Source of the DNA: Melieria omissa
Lineage: Eukaryota > Arthropoda > Insecta > Diptera > Ulidiidae
Assembly (NCBI GenBank): GCA_963971225.1
Contig: OZ020268.1
Span: 53,060,404 to 53,124,403 of the forward strand
DNA length: 64,000 nucleotides
Reading direction: 5' to 3'
The notes below the pieces were generated by a model. It ran no database searches and had not been told where the DNA came from. It was given only the letters and a program-made list of their open reading frames with translations. The position numbers and the translations under genes are program-made. Position 1 is the first letter of the stretch; each line of letters begins with the position of its first letter. Below, piece after piece: positions 32,546 through 43,707 of this stretch.

Positions 32546-32826
32546 TGCTGTTCAAGCATTACAGACGGCTTTCTACACTAAAAAGACAATTGCGATCATT
32601 TTAAGGGTTTTCCATTTTTAAATATCTGTATTTTCTTTAGTATTTCTGTCCACTTTTGCTTTGGTGACTTTTTTTTTGTTACCACGGAAATTTTTATATT
32701 AAAAAAAAATTATTTTATGAAAAATTAGCCAAAAACGCTTTGTACTCTTCGAGATGTCAGCAGATATGATTTGTAGTCTTTCTAGGTATGGAAAACTTGT
32801 GGTATTTTTAATGTTAAGTTTGAGTC

Positions 32827-33715
32827 ACTCAGTAGGGCCCTGCGGCTTTGCACGCAAGTTTGAAGTCAGTGGGCTCAATAAATCAAGTTCCTTTATACTG
32901 CACGATGCCACGCCTCTTTTATGTTCCAAAGTTACGCGGAAAATTGCAGTCACAGAAAATATACCGCGCCCCTTGTCAACGCTCATATATTTTGCCAGTA
33001 GAATGACACATCTATGGGACGACGGTATACAAAACTTTCCAACTTGTTGTTTCGAAGATATTCCACATTAAAAATCTGGGTTCTATGGGTGGTGCCATGC
33101 CACCCCAATCTCCCTGTCGAAGGGCACATCTAAATCATAAGTTTCATCAACATCAAGTCAAATCTCTTTGATGTGTGATTTGTAGTTCCAAGCTTATTCA
33201 AAACATTTGAGTTGCTTTAAAAGTACCACGCCCCTTGTCCAACGCCCATTCAATTTTACCAGTGGAAACGGCACATCTAAACGGTGGCCCCGCACCAAAT
33301 TTTAATGCTGTCCGACTTCTCATTGCGAGATATTTCATATTGAATATTTAAGTTGTATGTAGGTGCCACGCCTACCTATCGGGTCGTATTCGCACTATGT
33401 GGTTTACCGAGACTTAGTCGAGACGAACATTCCATGAAAAATTCAGCGAATCGGCTGTCTAGTTTTTGAGTTTTAGTGTCGTGGGACCAACAAACAAACA
33501 TACATTAATTTTTATATAATATACAACATATCGCACACGCACTACAAAAGTGACACAACTCAACATTTTTCATTTTCGGGTTGATGTGTTAATACTGTGC
33601 ACAATGCATAAATCTACCAATCAGCAAAAGCTTAGTTTACTTTGTTAACTGTTACAAAAATACAGTTAGGTCTCTTTTCATGTCAAAAGTTTGATGCTAT
33701 TTGATTGCTGCAGCC
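32827..33715. repeat. Shortened GCCACGCCCC-type repeats and AT-rich DNA, copy 1
   Basis: Remnants of the dimeric array are recognisable (CCACGCCTC near 32907, CCGCGCCCC, CCACGCCCC near 33226, CCACGCC near 33366), with deletions relative to copy 0. The rest has no feature I recognise. Copy 2 has the same at 50363-51251. Confidence 0.6.
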
Positions 33716-33719
33716 TTAA

Positions 33720-34448
33720 GGCAGGTTCTCACCTTGTGGGGGAAAAAAAAAACGATTTTTTTTTTTGCCTTATCGTGTAGATATATGTTTCACAAATGTG
33801 CTCCAGAAATTTCAGATCAAAATCTGAAAAATTACAAAAGTTACAGGCCGTTACAAAGAGCAGTGTAGAGCACCGGCCAAGCGCGCTTTAAACTTTAAAC
33901 GCGTTTTTCTCAGAACCACATTTTTGGACCTTACGGAAGTGATTGAAGGCGCTGGAATGAACCAATCGTCACCAAATTTTTTCCAAATGTTCCTTAGGGT
34001 TCTTTCTAATAAATGAACCACCGATATTCCAAAAATATTGAAAATTGTTTATTTAAAAAAATAATAAGTGAACAAAAAAATGCGAAAATCTTAATTTTTT
34101 TTTCAAAACCTCATAACTTTTGTAATTTTGACTTTTTTTTTCATGATCTTGGTTCATTCAATAGATAATACGGTACACATTAAGAATGTGTTCGATTTTT
34201 GTGTTTCCGATCACGGGTTTTGACGGAATCACTTCCGGTAGCGGGACACCTCCTCGCCGACATGCCGCCAATGATGGACGCCCCCTCCCCCCCCTTTTTT
34301 GATTCATTCAATTTGAAAAATTGTATTCTCTCAATAAATGTGTGTTCATATCCAGAAAAAATTTTCAGCTTTGTATCTTTAACCGTTTTCTCAAAAAAAA
34401 TTCCTAAAAAAAGTGCACTTTTTCGGATCCACAAGGTGAGAACCTGCC
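33720..34448. mobile_element. 729-bp TTAA-site element private to copy 1
   Basis: Perfect 20-bp inverted ends GGCAGGTTCTCACCTTGTGG, flanked by TTAA duplications (33716-33719 and 34449-34452). The equivalent site in copy 2 is empty (single TTAA at 51252-51255, in GCAGCCTTAATGCAAAAG). Short internal frames do not resemble a transposase, so it is non-autonomous. TTAA target sites occur in piggyBac, Kolobok and Sola3. Confidence 0.92.
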
Positions 34449-34452
34449 TTAA

Positions 34453-37138
34453 TGCAAAAGAAATAAATTTTTGTTAAAGTTAACTTTAAGCAAAATTCTG
34501 ACAATTTTTGTTTATATTTTTATTTTGTTAAATAAATTATAAATTTTCAAAATTTTTCTTTCAACTTTTTAACTGTCATGTATAGTTATTAAATTCAGAA
34601 AAAGTGGCATAACTTGAAACAGTTCCGTAATTATTTAATTAAAATATCATCAAAACAGTCACAACTCAAAATTTTGGATTTTCTAGTGTAAAAACTTGGA
34701 ACTTATCAAAAGCATAATCTGTAAGGATTTTCTACTGAACGGTCTATTCGTTTTTTAAAAAATGTTTATTTAGCTCAAAAACAGTTTTTTTGCGTTTCCT
34801 AAAAAATCACAAATTTTCAGTTGTGTCACTTTTGTTGTACGTGTGCGATATAGATATTTGCTGCAATGACTCGCAAAATTTTTGTATACCCATATTGTTT
34901 TGCACAAATATACCACAGTTAATTGCTCTTGTCATGGGAATTGTAGGAAGGCGTAAAAGGTGGGCGTGGTCAACCTTATATAGCTTATGTTTACTTCTAT
35001 GAAACATAGAATCATCTTACATCAACATTAATTTTCAGACATGTACCGTAGCTTTGTTTTGTTAGCTTAATAGGCGCGGAAAGTGGGCGTGGCCGATTAT
35101 ATTATAGTCTATGTTTGCCGCAATGACACGCTGAATCGTTTGGTACCCATATTGCTTTATAAAAGCATACCATAGATGAGTTTTGTTACAACGGTGTGCG
35201 TAAAAAGGGGGCGTGACCAATATCATAAAGCCTATGTACCATTCCTCCGCATAAAAAATTTTTTGGTGCTTATTCCATCTGAATCGGTTTGGTGGTTTTT
35301 GCCTGATTATGGCCCAAAAAAAGCAACGTCACACTTGTTTTTATATAATAGTATAGAAGTATAGATTGGCATAACTTTTAATAAAAATACATAATGTTAG
35401 GGTTGCCACAAAAATGAAGAAAAATACAAAAAATAAATAAATGAGAATTTGTATTGCGTTCTATAAGATTGAGAAGCAAATTTGTGGCTCCATTGCTTTT
35501 ATTTTCATTTAATGTGACAGATTTAAAGCATTTAATACTTTCAGCATCAGTTCAACAATTTCAGCATTAATTCGTTCGAATTTGTTAAATTTATAGCAAT
35601 GTGAGATGATCAATAAGAACCTCTTCTAAAAATTGTGGGTATCTGACCCATGGGACTATTCACAGTCTAATAGGTTTCGTAAGAAGTTCATAGTGGTACT
35701 TCAGATCGATTTATTGTGGATTCTGTGTGGTATCACAATAGGCCTTGATGGCCTAAGTGACCTCCGTTTTGGTGCAACCGCTGCTACCTGTCTAATCTCA
35801 AAAATCTTTTTATAAACTTTTAACAATATTTTAAGGAACTTTAAGTCCACTTGGTCTCATATGTTTACATGTCAATGTGAAGGCGCTTCTCTTTTTCTTT
35901 ACACAGTAATCTTCATGAAATTTTAACAATATTATTCACCATAATGTTTATACTTTTTATATCTTCAAATCACCTAACTTTACAAAATGTTTTTTCAACA
36001 TTTAACGTTTGCAGCTCTAAAAACCCAACGCTTCATCAAAACAATTTCATTGCAGTAGTACGAAAAACAAATCCCATTTCCACTGACCTAACAAAACTTG
36101 TTCCCCATTGGGCTCAAACTATTTCAATAATTTTGCTGTCAACACTTTTCTTTCCTACTTTTTAAGACTTGCACTGCCAATTCGCTGCATAGTTTTCTTC
36201 TTTCTTTACCTTTCAACTAAATTTTTTGCACTCCTCTTTTTCGCAGTACGCACTGCCAGCTAGTAGATTTTTTTGCCTTACTCTGCCCCCTACCTCAGCA
36301 ATAGTTTTCCACTAAAACAATTCAAATGTTTTTGGGGCAGCGGCTCGCTGTTTCCAGCCCATTGAAGTGTTTACACAGCACACTAAACCGCCCGAAAACA
36401 CTTTAACCAGAGATAACTCATCATATAGATGTCCAGTCTCATACGACGAAAACGGCACAAAAATTTCAAGCTCTGAATTACAGCTTTTTACCGCAAAGCT
36501 ATTTTACACACACAGCTGCATGTGCTCATCCAGAACTTTTGCCGGATTGAATTAATTTTGAATTTCTTTTCTTGCTTGTGATATTATCTTTTGCAACATA
36601 CATTTATCATTTTAGTTACAACGATCACGTACTGTATTTGGTGTAACAGGTAGGCAGCACGTCGGATATCCGTAATTTCTTTTTCGTAAATTTCGCCTCG
36701 GGTTCAAGGCTGGGCGAGAAGCAAAATTTTTGTTAACATTAAACGCTTTTTTTATTAACTTTTTTAATCGGTTATACCCGAAATTAATAATGTGTTCAAA
36801 AAATTTGATATAAATGAATCGGCACTAAACATTTTGTGTATAATCAAAGAATATGAAGTCTTTATTTTCTTTGGCATGATACATACACATCGTTGCTAAG
36901 GCAACGCATTGCCAATAGCTGAGGCGCCAGCAGGTCTGCGTCGGCGTAACTGTATTGCGACAATGTAGTGGCCGCTGAACAATTAAACCGTTTTGGCAAA
37001 TTGTGCCGATCTTTTCATTCTTTTTTGCGAAAAGCAAGTGCCTGGGCGTACCCAGCAACAAATTAAAGGGGCCAAAGACATAACTACATTTCCAAATTTA
37101 GAATATAAAATTCAAATAGAATAGAATATAGATTTCTG
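34453..37138. other. AT-rich DNA with GTGGGCGTGG-type repeats, copy 1
   Basis: Counterpart of 2163-4617. Degenerate 124-bp repeats lie at about 34945-35360; the remainder shows no gene. About 33 extra bases near 36853 are private to this copy. Confidence 0.6.
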
Positions 37139-37396
37139 TACATATCGCTCCTTCGCTGCAAGAACGTCATAACTCAAAACTACATCATTCCGAGAAAATT
37201 CAATTTTAAAATTTACCATTACAGGCAGTTCGAGGTATCAAAAATTTTTCATGTCGTCTTGTGAGCAAAGTATTGAATATTTTACAAAGACGTTTTGACA
37301 GATAAAAGATCATATGCAGATACACACAGGGCTGCCATAAACTAAAAAACAAATTTTTGGAGTTATGACGTTCTTGCAGCGAAGGAGCGATATGTA
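37139..37396. mobile_element. MITE with 41-bp terminal inverted repeats, copy 1
   Basis: This is the orthologous copy of the element at 4618, 258 bp, with a few internal substitutions; the right internal edge of the inverted repeat carries one change (TTTTTGGAGTTATG). Confidence 0.85.
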
Positions 37397-38049
37397 TATA
37401 AAATATAGAATTACGAGGGGGGAACGACCCTCCTCAGCCCATACCTAGGTACGCCCATGAGCGCCTGTCATCATCAACCGAATCTTTTTGCTGTATGGTT
37501 GTTTGTAACCGTATGCTGCGCTTGGTTGCTTGATTTTACAACTTGCGAACTATTATATGTGTCTCCAGAACCAAACAATTTACTAATCAAGAGATCTAGA
37601 AAATAAATAAATTTTTCATTTATATTGTTCTCACAGGTCGTAAAAAAAATATGGGGGTAAGTGGGGTAAAGTGGGAAACTTTTTTTTGGAGCTCCGTTAA
37701 GTGAACAGAACTAATTATTTTTTCATGTTAAAACTTCCTATAGTAAAGAGAATCAAATAAGCTATATTTTTGTCACAGCAACGAACCGCAAATAATGATT
37801 TTTCTAAGAGTTACCGAGCTTCGACTGATCATGTTCAAAATGACCAAATTTAAAAGTTGTGGGGTAAAGTGGGAAACATTACAAAACTGTATCAACTAAA
37901 CACAAATCTTGTAGAAAATTTATCAAATCTTTATTTTAATTTGTTGAAGGTTCGAAGAATACATCTGAAGAATCAATATGAAAAATAATAAAATTTTCGC
38001 AATAAAAAAAATAATGAAAAAATAAAAAAAAAATTTGTAAAATTGTGAC

Positions 38050-38661
38050 TTAGTCGTCGTTCTCGGAAGAAGCATCTAAGTCCGAGTCACACTCTCGGCA
38101 ATGGTAGAAGCTAGTAGTTGGGTTGACGCATTTCAGATGAAATGATCGTTGACAATCCTTTTTGTTACATGTGATCGTATTGTTCCTGGTCATGATTTCA
38201 GGCATGAGTTGCAGACAAATAGTGCAAAAATCGCGATCTTCATCAGAGCTAGAACTTTCTTGTTTCTTTTTTGATCCTTTCTTTGTTTGTGTTTTTTTCT
38301 TTCCTGCTGTTGTTTTCTTTATCGGTGTTTTTTTTCGTGCTCTTCCTCTTTTTTTTTGTGGTTCATCTGCATTTCCTTCCTTCTTGCGTTTGTTTGCCAA
38401 ACGTTTTTCAGCTGCTTTTTGCAACTCGCTTAGCCTTTCTGGTGTTGTCAAAACGGTGCTTTTCATGGCCTTTCGACCTCTATTTGAATTCTGATATGCT
38501 TGGCCAATTTTCAATGGACCAGATGCGTTCAAATTGGTATACGTGATTGACGATCTTGATCTTGATGTTGTGGCGACTTCTCCGAACGAGTCAGTTGGAA
38601 TCTCTTCATCCAAAACGAGAGGCACATGGTCAAGGCCTTGGTTAGGTTTTTCTGCCGACAT
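38050..38661 (-). pseudogene. Pogo-like transposase C-terminus with PHD-like finger, copy 1
   Basis: A 203-residue open frame. Order: acidic N-terminal stretch, RGRKAMKS-type basic motif with Thr/Pro, coiled Lys/Glu/Arg-rich segment, long basic linker (KKRGRARKKTPIKKT), SSSSDEDRD, then a PHD-like finger with Cys pairs CTIC, CNKKDC, FHLKC and CREC, and an acidic tail. This tail layout is what I recall for pogo/Tigger-type transposases. The DDE catalytic part is absent, because the frame abuts gag sequence upstream (about 38700), so it cannot transpose. This is the longest version in the window. A domesticated chromatin-binding product is possible but unsupported. Confidence 0.6.
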
Positions 38662-38699
38662 TTCGGTTTCAGGCTCAGCTCTTGTTTGAGCTCTTTCTT

Positions 38700-39732
38700 C
38701 TTTTCTCTTTGCCTGCGGTTCTTCAGCTCACAGTAGTACAGCGTTCTGTTGTGCTCGTCGCTATATTTGGCTGCCAGCGCCCTTATGACGGTCTCGTACT
38801 CACTTCGTAAACATTCTGGAACTGATTTTATTACCTCAGCCGCAGCACCTTTAAGAGCCAGCGCCAATCTCCGACCTTTCCTTACATCGGTCCACTGATT
38901 TTCCAGAGCAGCCAGGTCGAATTGTAGCTTGAAGGTATCGAACGGCGTAGTCCCATCATAAGTAGGCACTTCTGCTCGGATGGCAACATTTTCCTGAATC
39001 GGCGGCAACCATTCTCGCGGGTGTACCTCCCTAAGCCGCTCGTCCATCTTTCTGTTCATCGAATCTTCCAGACTATCAACTCGTTTGTTCAGAGAATCAT
39101 CAAGATCGTCAACACGTTTGTTCAGGGAGTCATCCAGGTCGCCAACTCGTTTGTTCAGGGAATCATCCAGGTCGTCGACTCGCTTATCCAAGTGCTCTAC
39201 CCGCGTCTCCAGGTGCTCGACTTTCCCATTAATCCTGTCTGAGATTTCCTCCACCTTCTGCTCCAAGCGCGCAGAATTTTCCTGAAGCTTGCTGGACAAC
39301 TCCCGATTTGCATTTTCCAGTTTTGCTGACATTTCCCGGTTCGCCGTTTCCATTTTAGCTATTTCCTGATTTGTAGTCTCGATTTTTGCCGAAATTTCGA
39401 GATTCATAGTTTCCAGCTTCGCTGACATTTCACGGTTGGAAGTCTCGAACATGCCTTTAAGTGCAACCATTAGCTGGCTCATGTCCAATGCTTGTAGTGG
39501 CGCAGCCGCTGCAGCCGTACTTTGCAACGACGCAGCAGCAGCAGGCGATTCCTCCACCTTGGCGGACGCCTCTAGTTCTTGCGCTCCGAACTCGTGCACA
39601 GTCCAATCGACGCCTCGAGCCTCGCAAGCGCAACTGCAACTCCAACTTTCCGCCAGCAGTCGGCAAATTCCAGGCAGCCAGCTCCTTCTTCACCTGGTCT
39701 ACCTTCAGCAGCTCGAGTTTAACCATGTCCAT
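38700..39732 (-). pseudogene. Gypsy-like gag with SAP-like, coiled-coil and capsid-like regions, copy 1
   Basis: From ATG at 39732: a SAP-like DNA-binding motif (residues about 1-33, LKVDQVKKELAAWNLPTAGG), an Ala-rich linker, a long coiled coil, four 11-residue repeats of RVDDLDDSLNK type, then a capsid-like region (PTYDGTTPFDTFKLQF, LALKGAAAEVI, ALAAKYSDEH, LKNRRQR). A 2-nt loss in the CGCG region near 39628 puts the SAP-like part out of frame with the rest in every unit. The remainder is open in this copy only. Protease and polymerase genes are absent, because after LKNRRQR the sequence changes to the pogo-like C-terminus. No ATG starts the downstream frame (GTG at 39599). Confidence 0.72.
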
Positions 39733-39791
39733 GATTTTATAATTTTATTTATTTAGTTATTTATTTTTTTGTTTACTTTCAATTTTCCACA

Positions 39792-39809
39792 ATCCCACTT
39801 CTGACACCA
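39792..39809 (-). other. tRNA-Leu-type primer-binding site, copy 1
   Basis: Identical to the copy 0 site and two bases from the LTR boundary. Confidence 0.7.
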
Positions 39810-39811
39810 AA

Positions 39812-40256
39812 TGTTACGAATACTAAGTCTAGTGGGCTGTTACGTATCTTTGGATTGTGTAATTTGAAAATAAAACACAGTCAGTTTCTTAAACGCAGAC
39901 AATAAAATAAACCAACAATCACTTTATTTCACACTTTTACACTTCACTGTCTTTACACTCAATTATTTGCTTATTTACTCCGTGTAGCACCTTCACTAGT
40001 CAAAATCAGACTGACTCGCTGCGCCGGACCCGGCTGCCTTTTATACCTGTTCGGCCATCGCGCAGATCGTTCTCGCACATTCCCGAGTGGACTAAAGGTT
40101 TCCATGATGATCGTGACCATCGTTGCCAGATTGGACTAAAAGTTATTATCGCGGCCGTCGTTGCCAGATTGAATTATAGCACGGCGCGTAGCGGCAGGGT
40201 TGCTTTGCACAGCGACAGACTGTCTTCGTTAAAATATTCTTTGATGTAATATAACA
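39812..40256 (-). repeat. 5' LTR of gypsy-like element, copy 1
   Basis: 445 bp, the same boundaries as copy 0. TATAAAAG lies at 40038-40045 on the minus strand. It sits at the head of the left arm of the next unit. Confidence 0.8.
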
Positions 40257-40602
40257 AAGTAAAATTTTTAAGTTAGTTGTTCGATTAAATTCAGACTTTT
40301 CCACTATGAGTGACTCAAACTTAACATTTAAAATACCACAAGTTTTCCATACCTACAAAGACTACAAATCATATCTGCTGACATCGACGACATGACGAAA
40401 AGTACACAGTGTATTTGGCTAATTTTTCATAAAATAATTTTTTTTAAATATAAAAATTTCCGTGGTAACAAAAAAAAAGTCACCAAAGCAAAAGTTGACA
40501 GAAATACTAAAGAAAATACAGATATTTAAAAATGGAAAACCCTTAAAATGATCGCAATTGTCTTTTTAGTGTAAAAAGCCGTCAGTAATGATTTGAACAG
40601 AA

Positions 40603-40873
40603 GCCACCATAGCTCAGCTGGTTAGTGCAGGTTCAAGACTCCGCTGTTAACACCGAAAAAAACAACAATTTTTCTGTCGGCGGTTGTCCTCTCAGCAATG
40701 GAAATGGCAAACCTCTGAGAGTAAAATAGCCTATGAAAAAGCTGCCAACTCGCCGTTCGGAATCGGCATAAAACTGTAGGTCCCTTCCAACCTTGTAAAA
40801 AATTCGCACGCAGAACACGGCTGGTTGCGGGTAACTAGGCATTAGTCTCGTAATCGGGCTGTCGTGCCAGTAA
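40603..40873 (+). repeat. tRNA-headed SINE, copy 2 left arm
   Basis: This has the same sequence and position as the left-arm SINE of copy 1, downstream of the minus-strand peptide gene. Confidence 0.6.
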
Positions 40874-41016
40874 AAAACCATTATAATAATGCTTGAACAA
40901 ATTGTCATGTTTTGATTTTGCTTTTTATTCATTTTAAATTTTGCTGGGTATTTAAATTAATTTAAGTTATTAAGTTATGCGAATTTTGTTCTTAACCGTC
41001 ACTGCAGAAAATGCTT

Positions 41017-41470
41017 TTAGAGCTGCGACCGCAAGCTGGGCATCATTACGTTTTCGGTTACGATTACGGTTTTCTCCAATATCTGAAAATTCACAAATTT
41101 TAAATATGAAATTTCGATAGTTTAAGTAAAGTTTCTTAGCAATTCTATAGGAGATCGAGGCTTCATTCTTAAAGCCTTCTTCCTTCAAATGTCTCAACCT
41201 GTTTCCACTTTCGCAAATGCTCTCCATTTATTCGATTTTTATTCGACTCATTTTTGTTGATTATCTTTCCATTTTAACTTTCAATTCTAATCTTCTCTTT
41301 ATTCACTCCTTTAATAAATCTCAACTCGTTTGACTTACCGAATGCACATTGTCCTTAACATTGTTCAAACCGCTGATCCCGTTCTCCACGGCGTTGCAGC
41401 AGTGACTCTCTTGGCTCTGCACCAAGCAGGCCAGAAGTGCACAAATCAAAAGTACAATAAACAGTTTCAT
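41017..41470 (-). CDS. Small secreted peptide gene, copy 2 left arm (2 exons)
   Basis: Exon 1 is 41339-41470 and exon 2 is 41017-41082. It encodes the left-arm type and retains Asn where copy 1 has Lys. Splice sites, TATA box and leader are as in the other copies, at an offset of 17763 from copy 1. Function unknown. Confidence 0.55.
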
Positions 41471-41982
41471 TTTATCGAGAGGTAATCACTCTTTGCCGTG
41501 CTGTGCTTAAGTGATTTACACTAAAAATACTCGAGCGTTTTATAGGAAACACGCGAAAGCCCCAGGCTTGTCATTCTTTCTTCAAAAGCCGGTACCGTTT
41601 TTCAATTGTACAAATAACCAATTATTTTTTATTGAACGGTTAATGTTGTCACACATTTGTTATTCTTTGATCAAATAAAAATGACTACCGCGCATAAAAA
41701 AACATAGCGCAGATTGAGACTTGAGTAAACTTTCTCTGACGAAAATTCATTGTCTGTCTGTTCAAATAGTAACCAGACACGTGTGGAATTGGAAAAACCA
41801 GAGCGCACAATCAGCTATCTGTTTGTGTACCTTTCCATGATTAGCTAACTAAATGACAGCTGAAGCTTAAGCAGTATCTCGAGTACGGTATTATGGGTAA
41901 TGGTTCATAACTGATTTAATTCTTTGGATCAATGTCCCAATATACTTATCCAACAATTTCAATCACTATGTACCTTCCCACA

Positions 41983-42243
41983 TTAGCAAAAAGGTCTTTT
42001 CACCTTTAAACATTGAAAGAATAAAAAACAATTTTTTGGTAAAACCGATATGGTTTTTTTTAAATAGTCCCCTTCAGGCTCAGTACAGCTATTTGCATAA
42101 TCTAAAAGCATCTCTAACAGTGTCTTAGATTGTCGGCTGAAATATCCTTCAGGATATCGGTGCAAGCCTTTTGGATGGCTTCTACGTCCTCAAAACGCTT
42201 TTGTTTAATCGGTAAATGAATTTTTTTATAAATTGAAACCAGC
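41983..42243 (-). pseudogene. Mariner-type transposase C-terminal relic, copy 2 left arm
   Basis: Same as the left-arm relic of copy 1, including the stop that limits the frame to 60 codons. Confidence 0.5.
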
Positions 42244-43221
42244 ACGATGCCACTTCAGGTGAAAACGAGGAGTGTTTGATGGTTAAAATTCGACTTTTAG
42301 TCAAACATCAGTCACAAGTGTCTATCGATGAGATGTCGTCTTTCGACAGCCAAAAGTTCAGTTAAAATGCGACACGAAAGCACCTGGGATCACCCGTGCG
42401 GGTGATTGATTTGGCATACAAAATAACAAAACTAAAAAAGCATGAATTATATTCAAAAAAATATATATTTTATGTTATTGCAAACTACTTTCATATCATA
42501 ACAACATTGGATAAACACTCTGGCAGATATCTATATAAATTAATAAAAATGCAATTTGTAAGTAATGCTTTAATTTACATCGATGTGACTCGTTTTATTC
42601 CTCAATTCTTAATGACGCACTTTCACTCGATTTCGTTTTGAGAGACCGCTGTAGTGGCACGTGTGTGTGGGGATAAGCAGCAGCTTTTCAACATTCGTCA
42701 TTGTTTTTAGTTTATTAATTTTATTGGTTTTGCAAGCTATCGATTTGGCGCCAATATCGAGCGTTGCTAAGGCTGCTGAGGTGTTGTTGCCTTTTCTTCG
42801 GCAGCGGTGGTTCTCGACGTCAAAGCTGTTGCTAGGCGGGTGTAGTATTGTGGTAGAGCTGAGTATTGAGTGCAATGATAAGCGCATAACTCATCCATGT
42901 TGCTAGTATGGGGTGCAATAATATATATTATATTATATTATATGCTAATATGCTCACACACATAAGCTTCGCTGTAAGCTCGACATTAGTTGTAGTGTGG
43001 GAAAGCGGCTTTAACATTACATCTTAACTTATATACGAGGGTTGCCTTTTATATTTTTTCAAGAACGATGAAAATGCATTTTGTTATCATCGAAAATGGT
43101 TTTATTGCATTTCAAAGTATTCTCCATGAATATACAGTTTTTTATGCGCTCAAACCAATTGTCGAATCACTTATTCCACTCGGATCGAGACACCTTTAAA
43201 ACATGGTTTTTGAATGCTTCA

Positions 43222-43695
43222 TCAGCATCTTCTGGCGATGAAAATCGTTGAGCACGCAATTTTTGTTATGTGCGGAATTAAAAAGAAGTCATTGGGTGCC
43301 AGGTTAGGGCTGTATGGCGAATGACCCATTAAATCGATGCTTTGGTCGATCAAATAGGCGGTTCTTTGAGCCGATGTGTGAGGGCGCGCATTGTCATGGT
43401 GAAGAATGATTCTACGTCGGCGGTTGTTTTTCCGTATTTCATTCAACACTTTTGTCAAACAAGTTGTTGTGTACCACTCAGTGACCTGTACCAGTACCAG
43501 TGTGTACCACTCATGACCAGTTTTGCGAAAGAAACAGGCGACCATTTGCTTCGATGTGCCCGAACAACTTTTGTTGTCAACCCACACGGTTGATTGCTGT
43601 TTTGTTTCGGGCTCATACGCATATATCCATGATTCGTCACCTGCCACTATATAATAAACGTCTTTCGAAGTACCGCGATCAAATTGCTCCATCAT
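43222..43695 (-). pseudogene. Mariner transposase catalytic region, copy 2
   Basis: 157 codons with GDESWIYAYEPETKQQS (first Asp), IILHHDNARPHTS (second Asp) and YSPNLAPNDFFLIPH (third Asp); 34 residues separate the last two, the mariner DD34D signature. After FFLIPHI the frame is lost, though KNHVL and WNK-like codons can be read in other frames. Not functional. Subfamily not assigned. Confidence 0.82.
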
Positions 43696-43707
43696 TACTT
43701 TGCACCA

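Larger units (their letters stand above)
30184..32826. repeat. Inverted-repeat right arm, copy 1
   Basis: This is the inverted partner of 22494-25159 across a spacer of about 5 kb. It carries the mariner C-terminal relic, the peptide gene and the SINE, all in the opposite orientation to the left arm. It is shorter at its outer end: homology stops at GAGTCACTCAGTAGGG, where the left arm continues to the LTR. The arms differ by small indels and by clustered changes in the peptide exons. Confidence 0.85.
22494..40256. repeat. Tandem amplicon, copy 1 (complete)
   Basis: This is one full repeat of the array, from the end of one LTR to the end of the next. Order: left arm, mariner with LINE, Jockey-like RT with a TTAA element, short relic ORF, right arm, AT-rich repeats, MITE, pogo-like 3' end, gag, LTR. 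It is 17763 bp and appears closest to the ancestral state in the pogo/gag part. Copy-specific features are a 729-bp TTAA element, a 26-bp deletion in mariner and about 33 extra bases near 36853. Corresponding positions in copy 2 are offset by 17763 on the left, falling to about 16545 on the right because of indels. Confidence 0.93.
40257..42922. repeat. Inverted-repeat left arm, copy 2
   Basis: This arm is nearly identical to the left arm of copy 1 at a constant offset of 17763. It pairs as an inverted repeat with 47720-50362 and has the same contents. Confidence 0.85.

Noticed and set aside
39599..39601. Start of a 356-codon gag frame at this point
   Set aside because: The codon is GTG, not a plausible eukaryotic start here; the native ATG is at 39732 in another frame.
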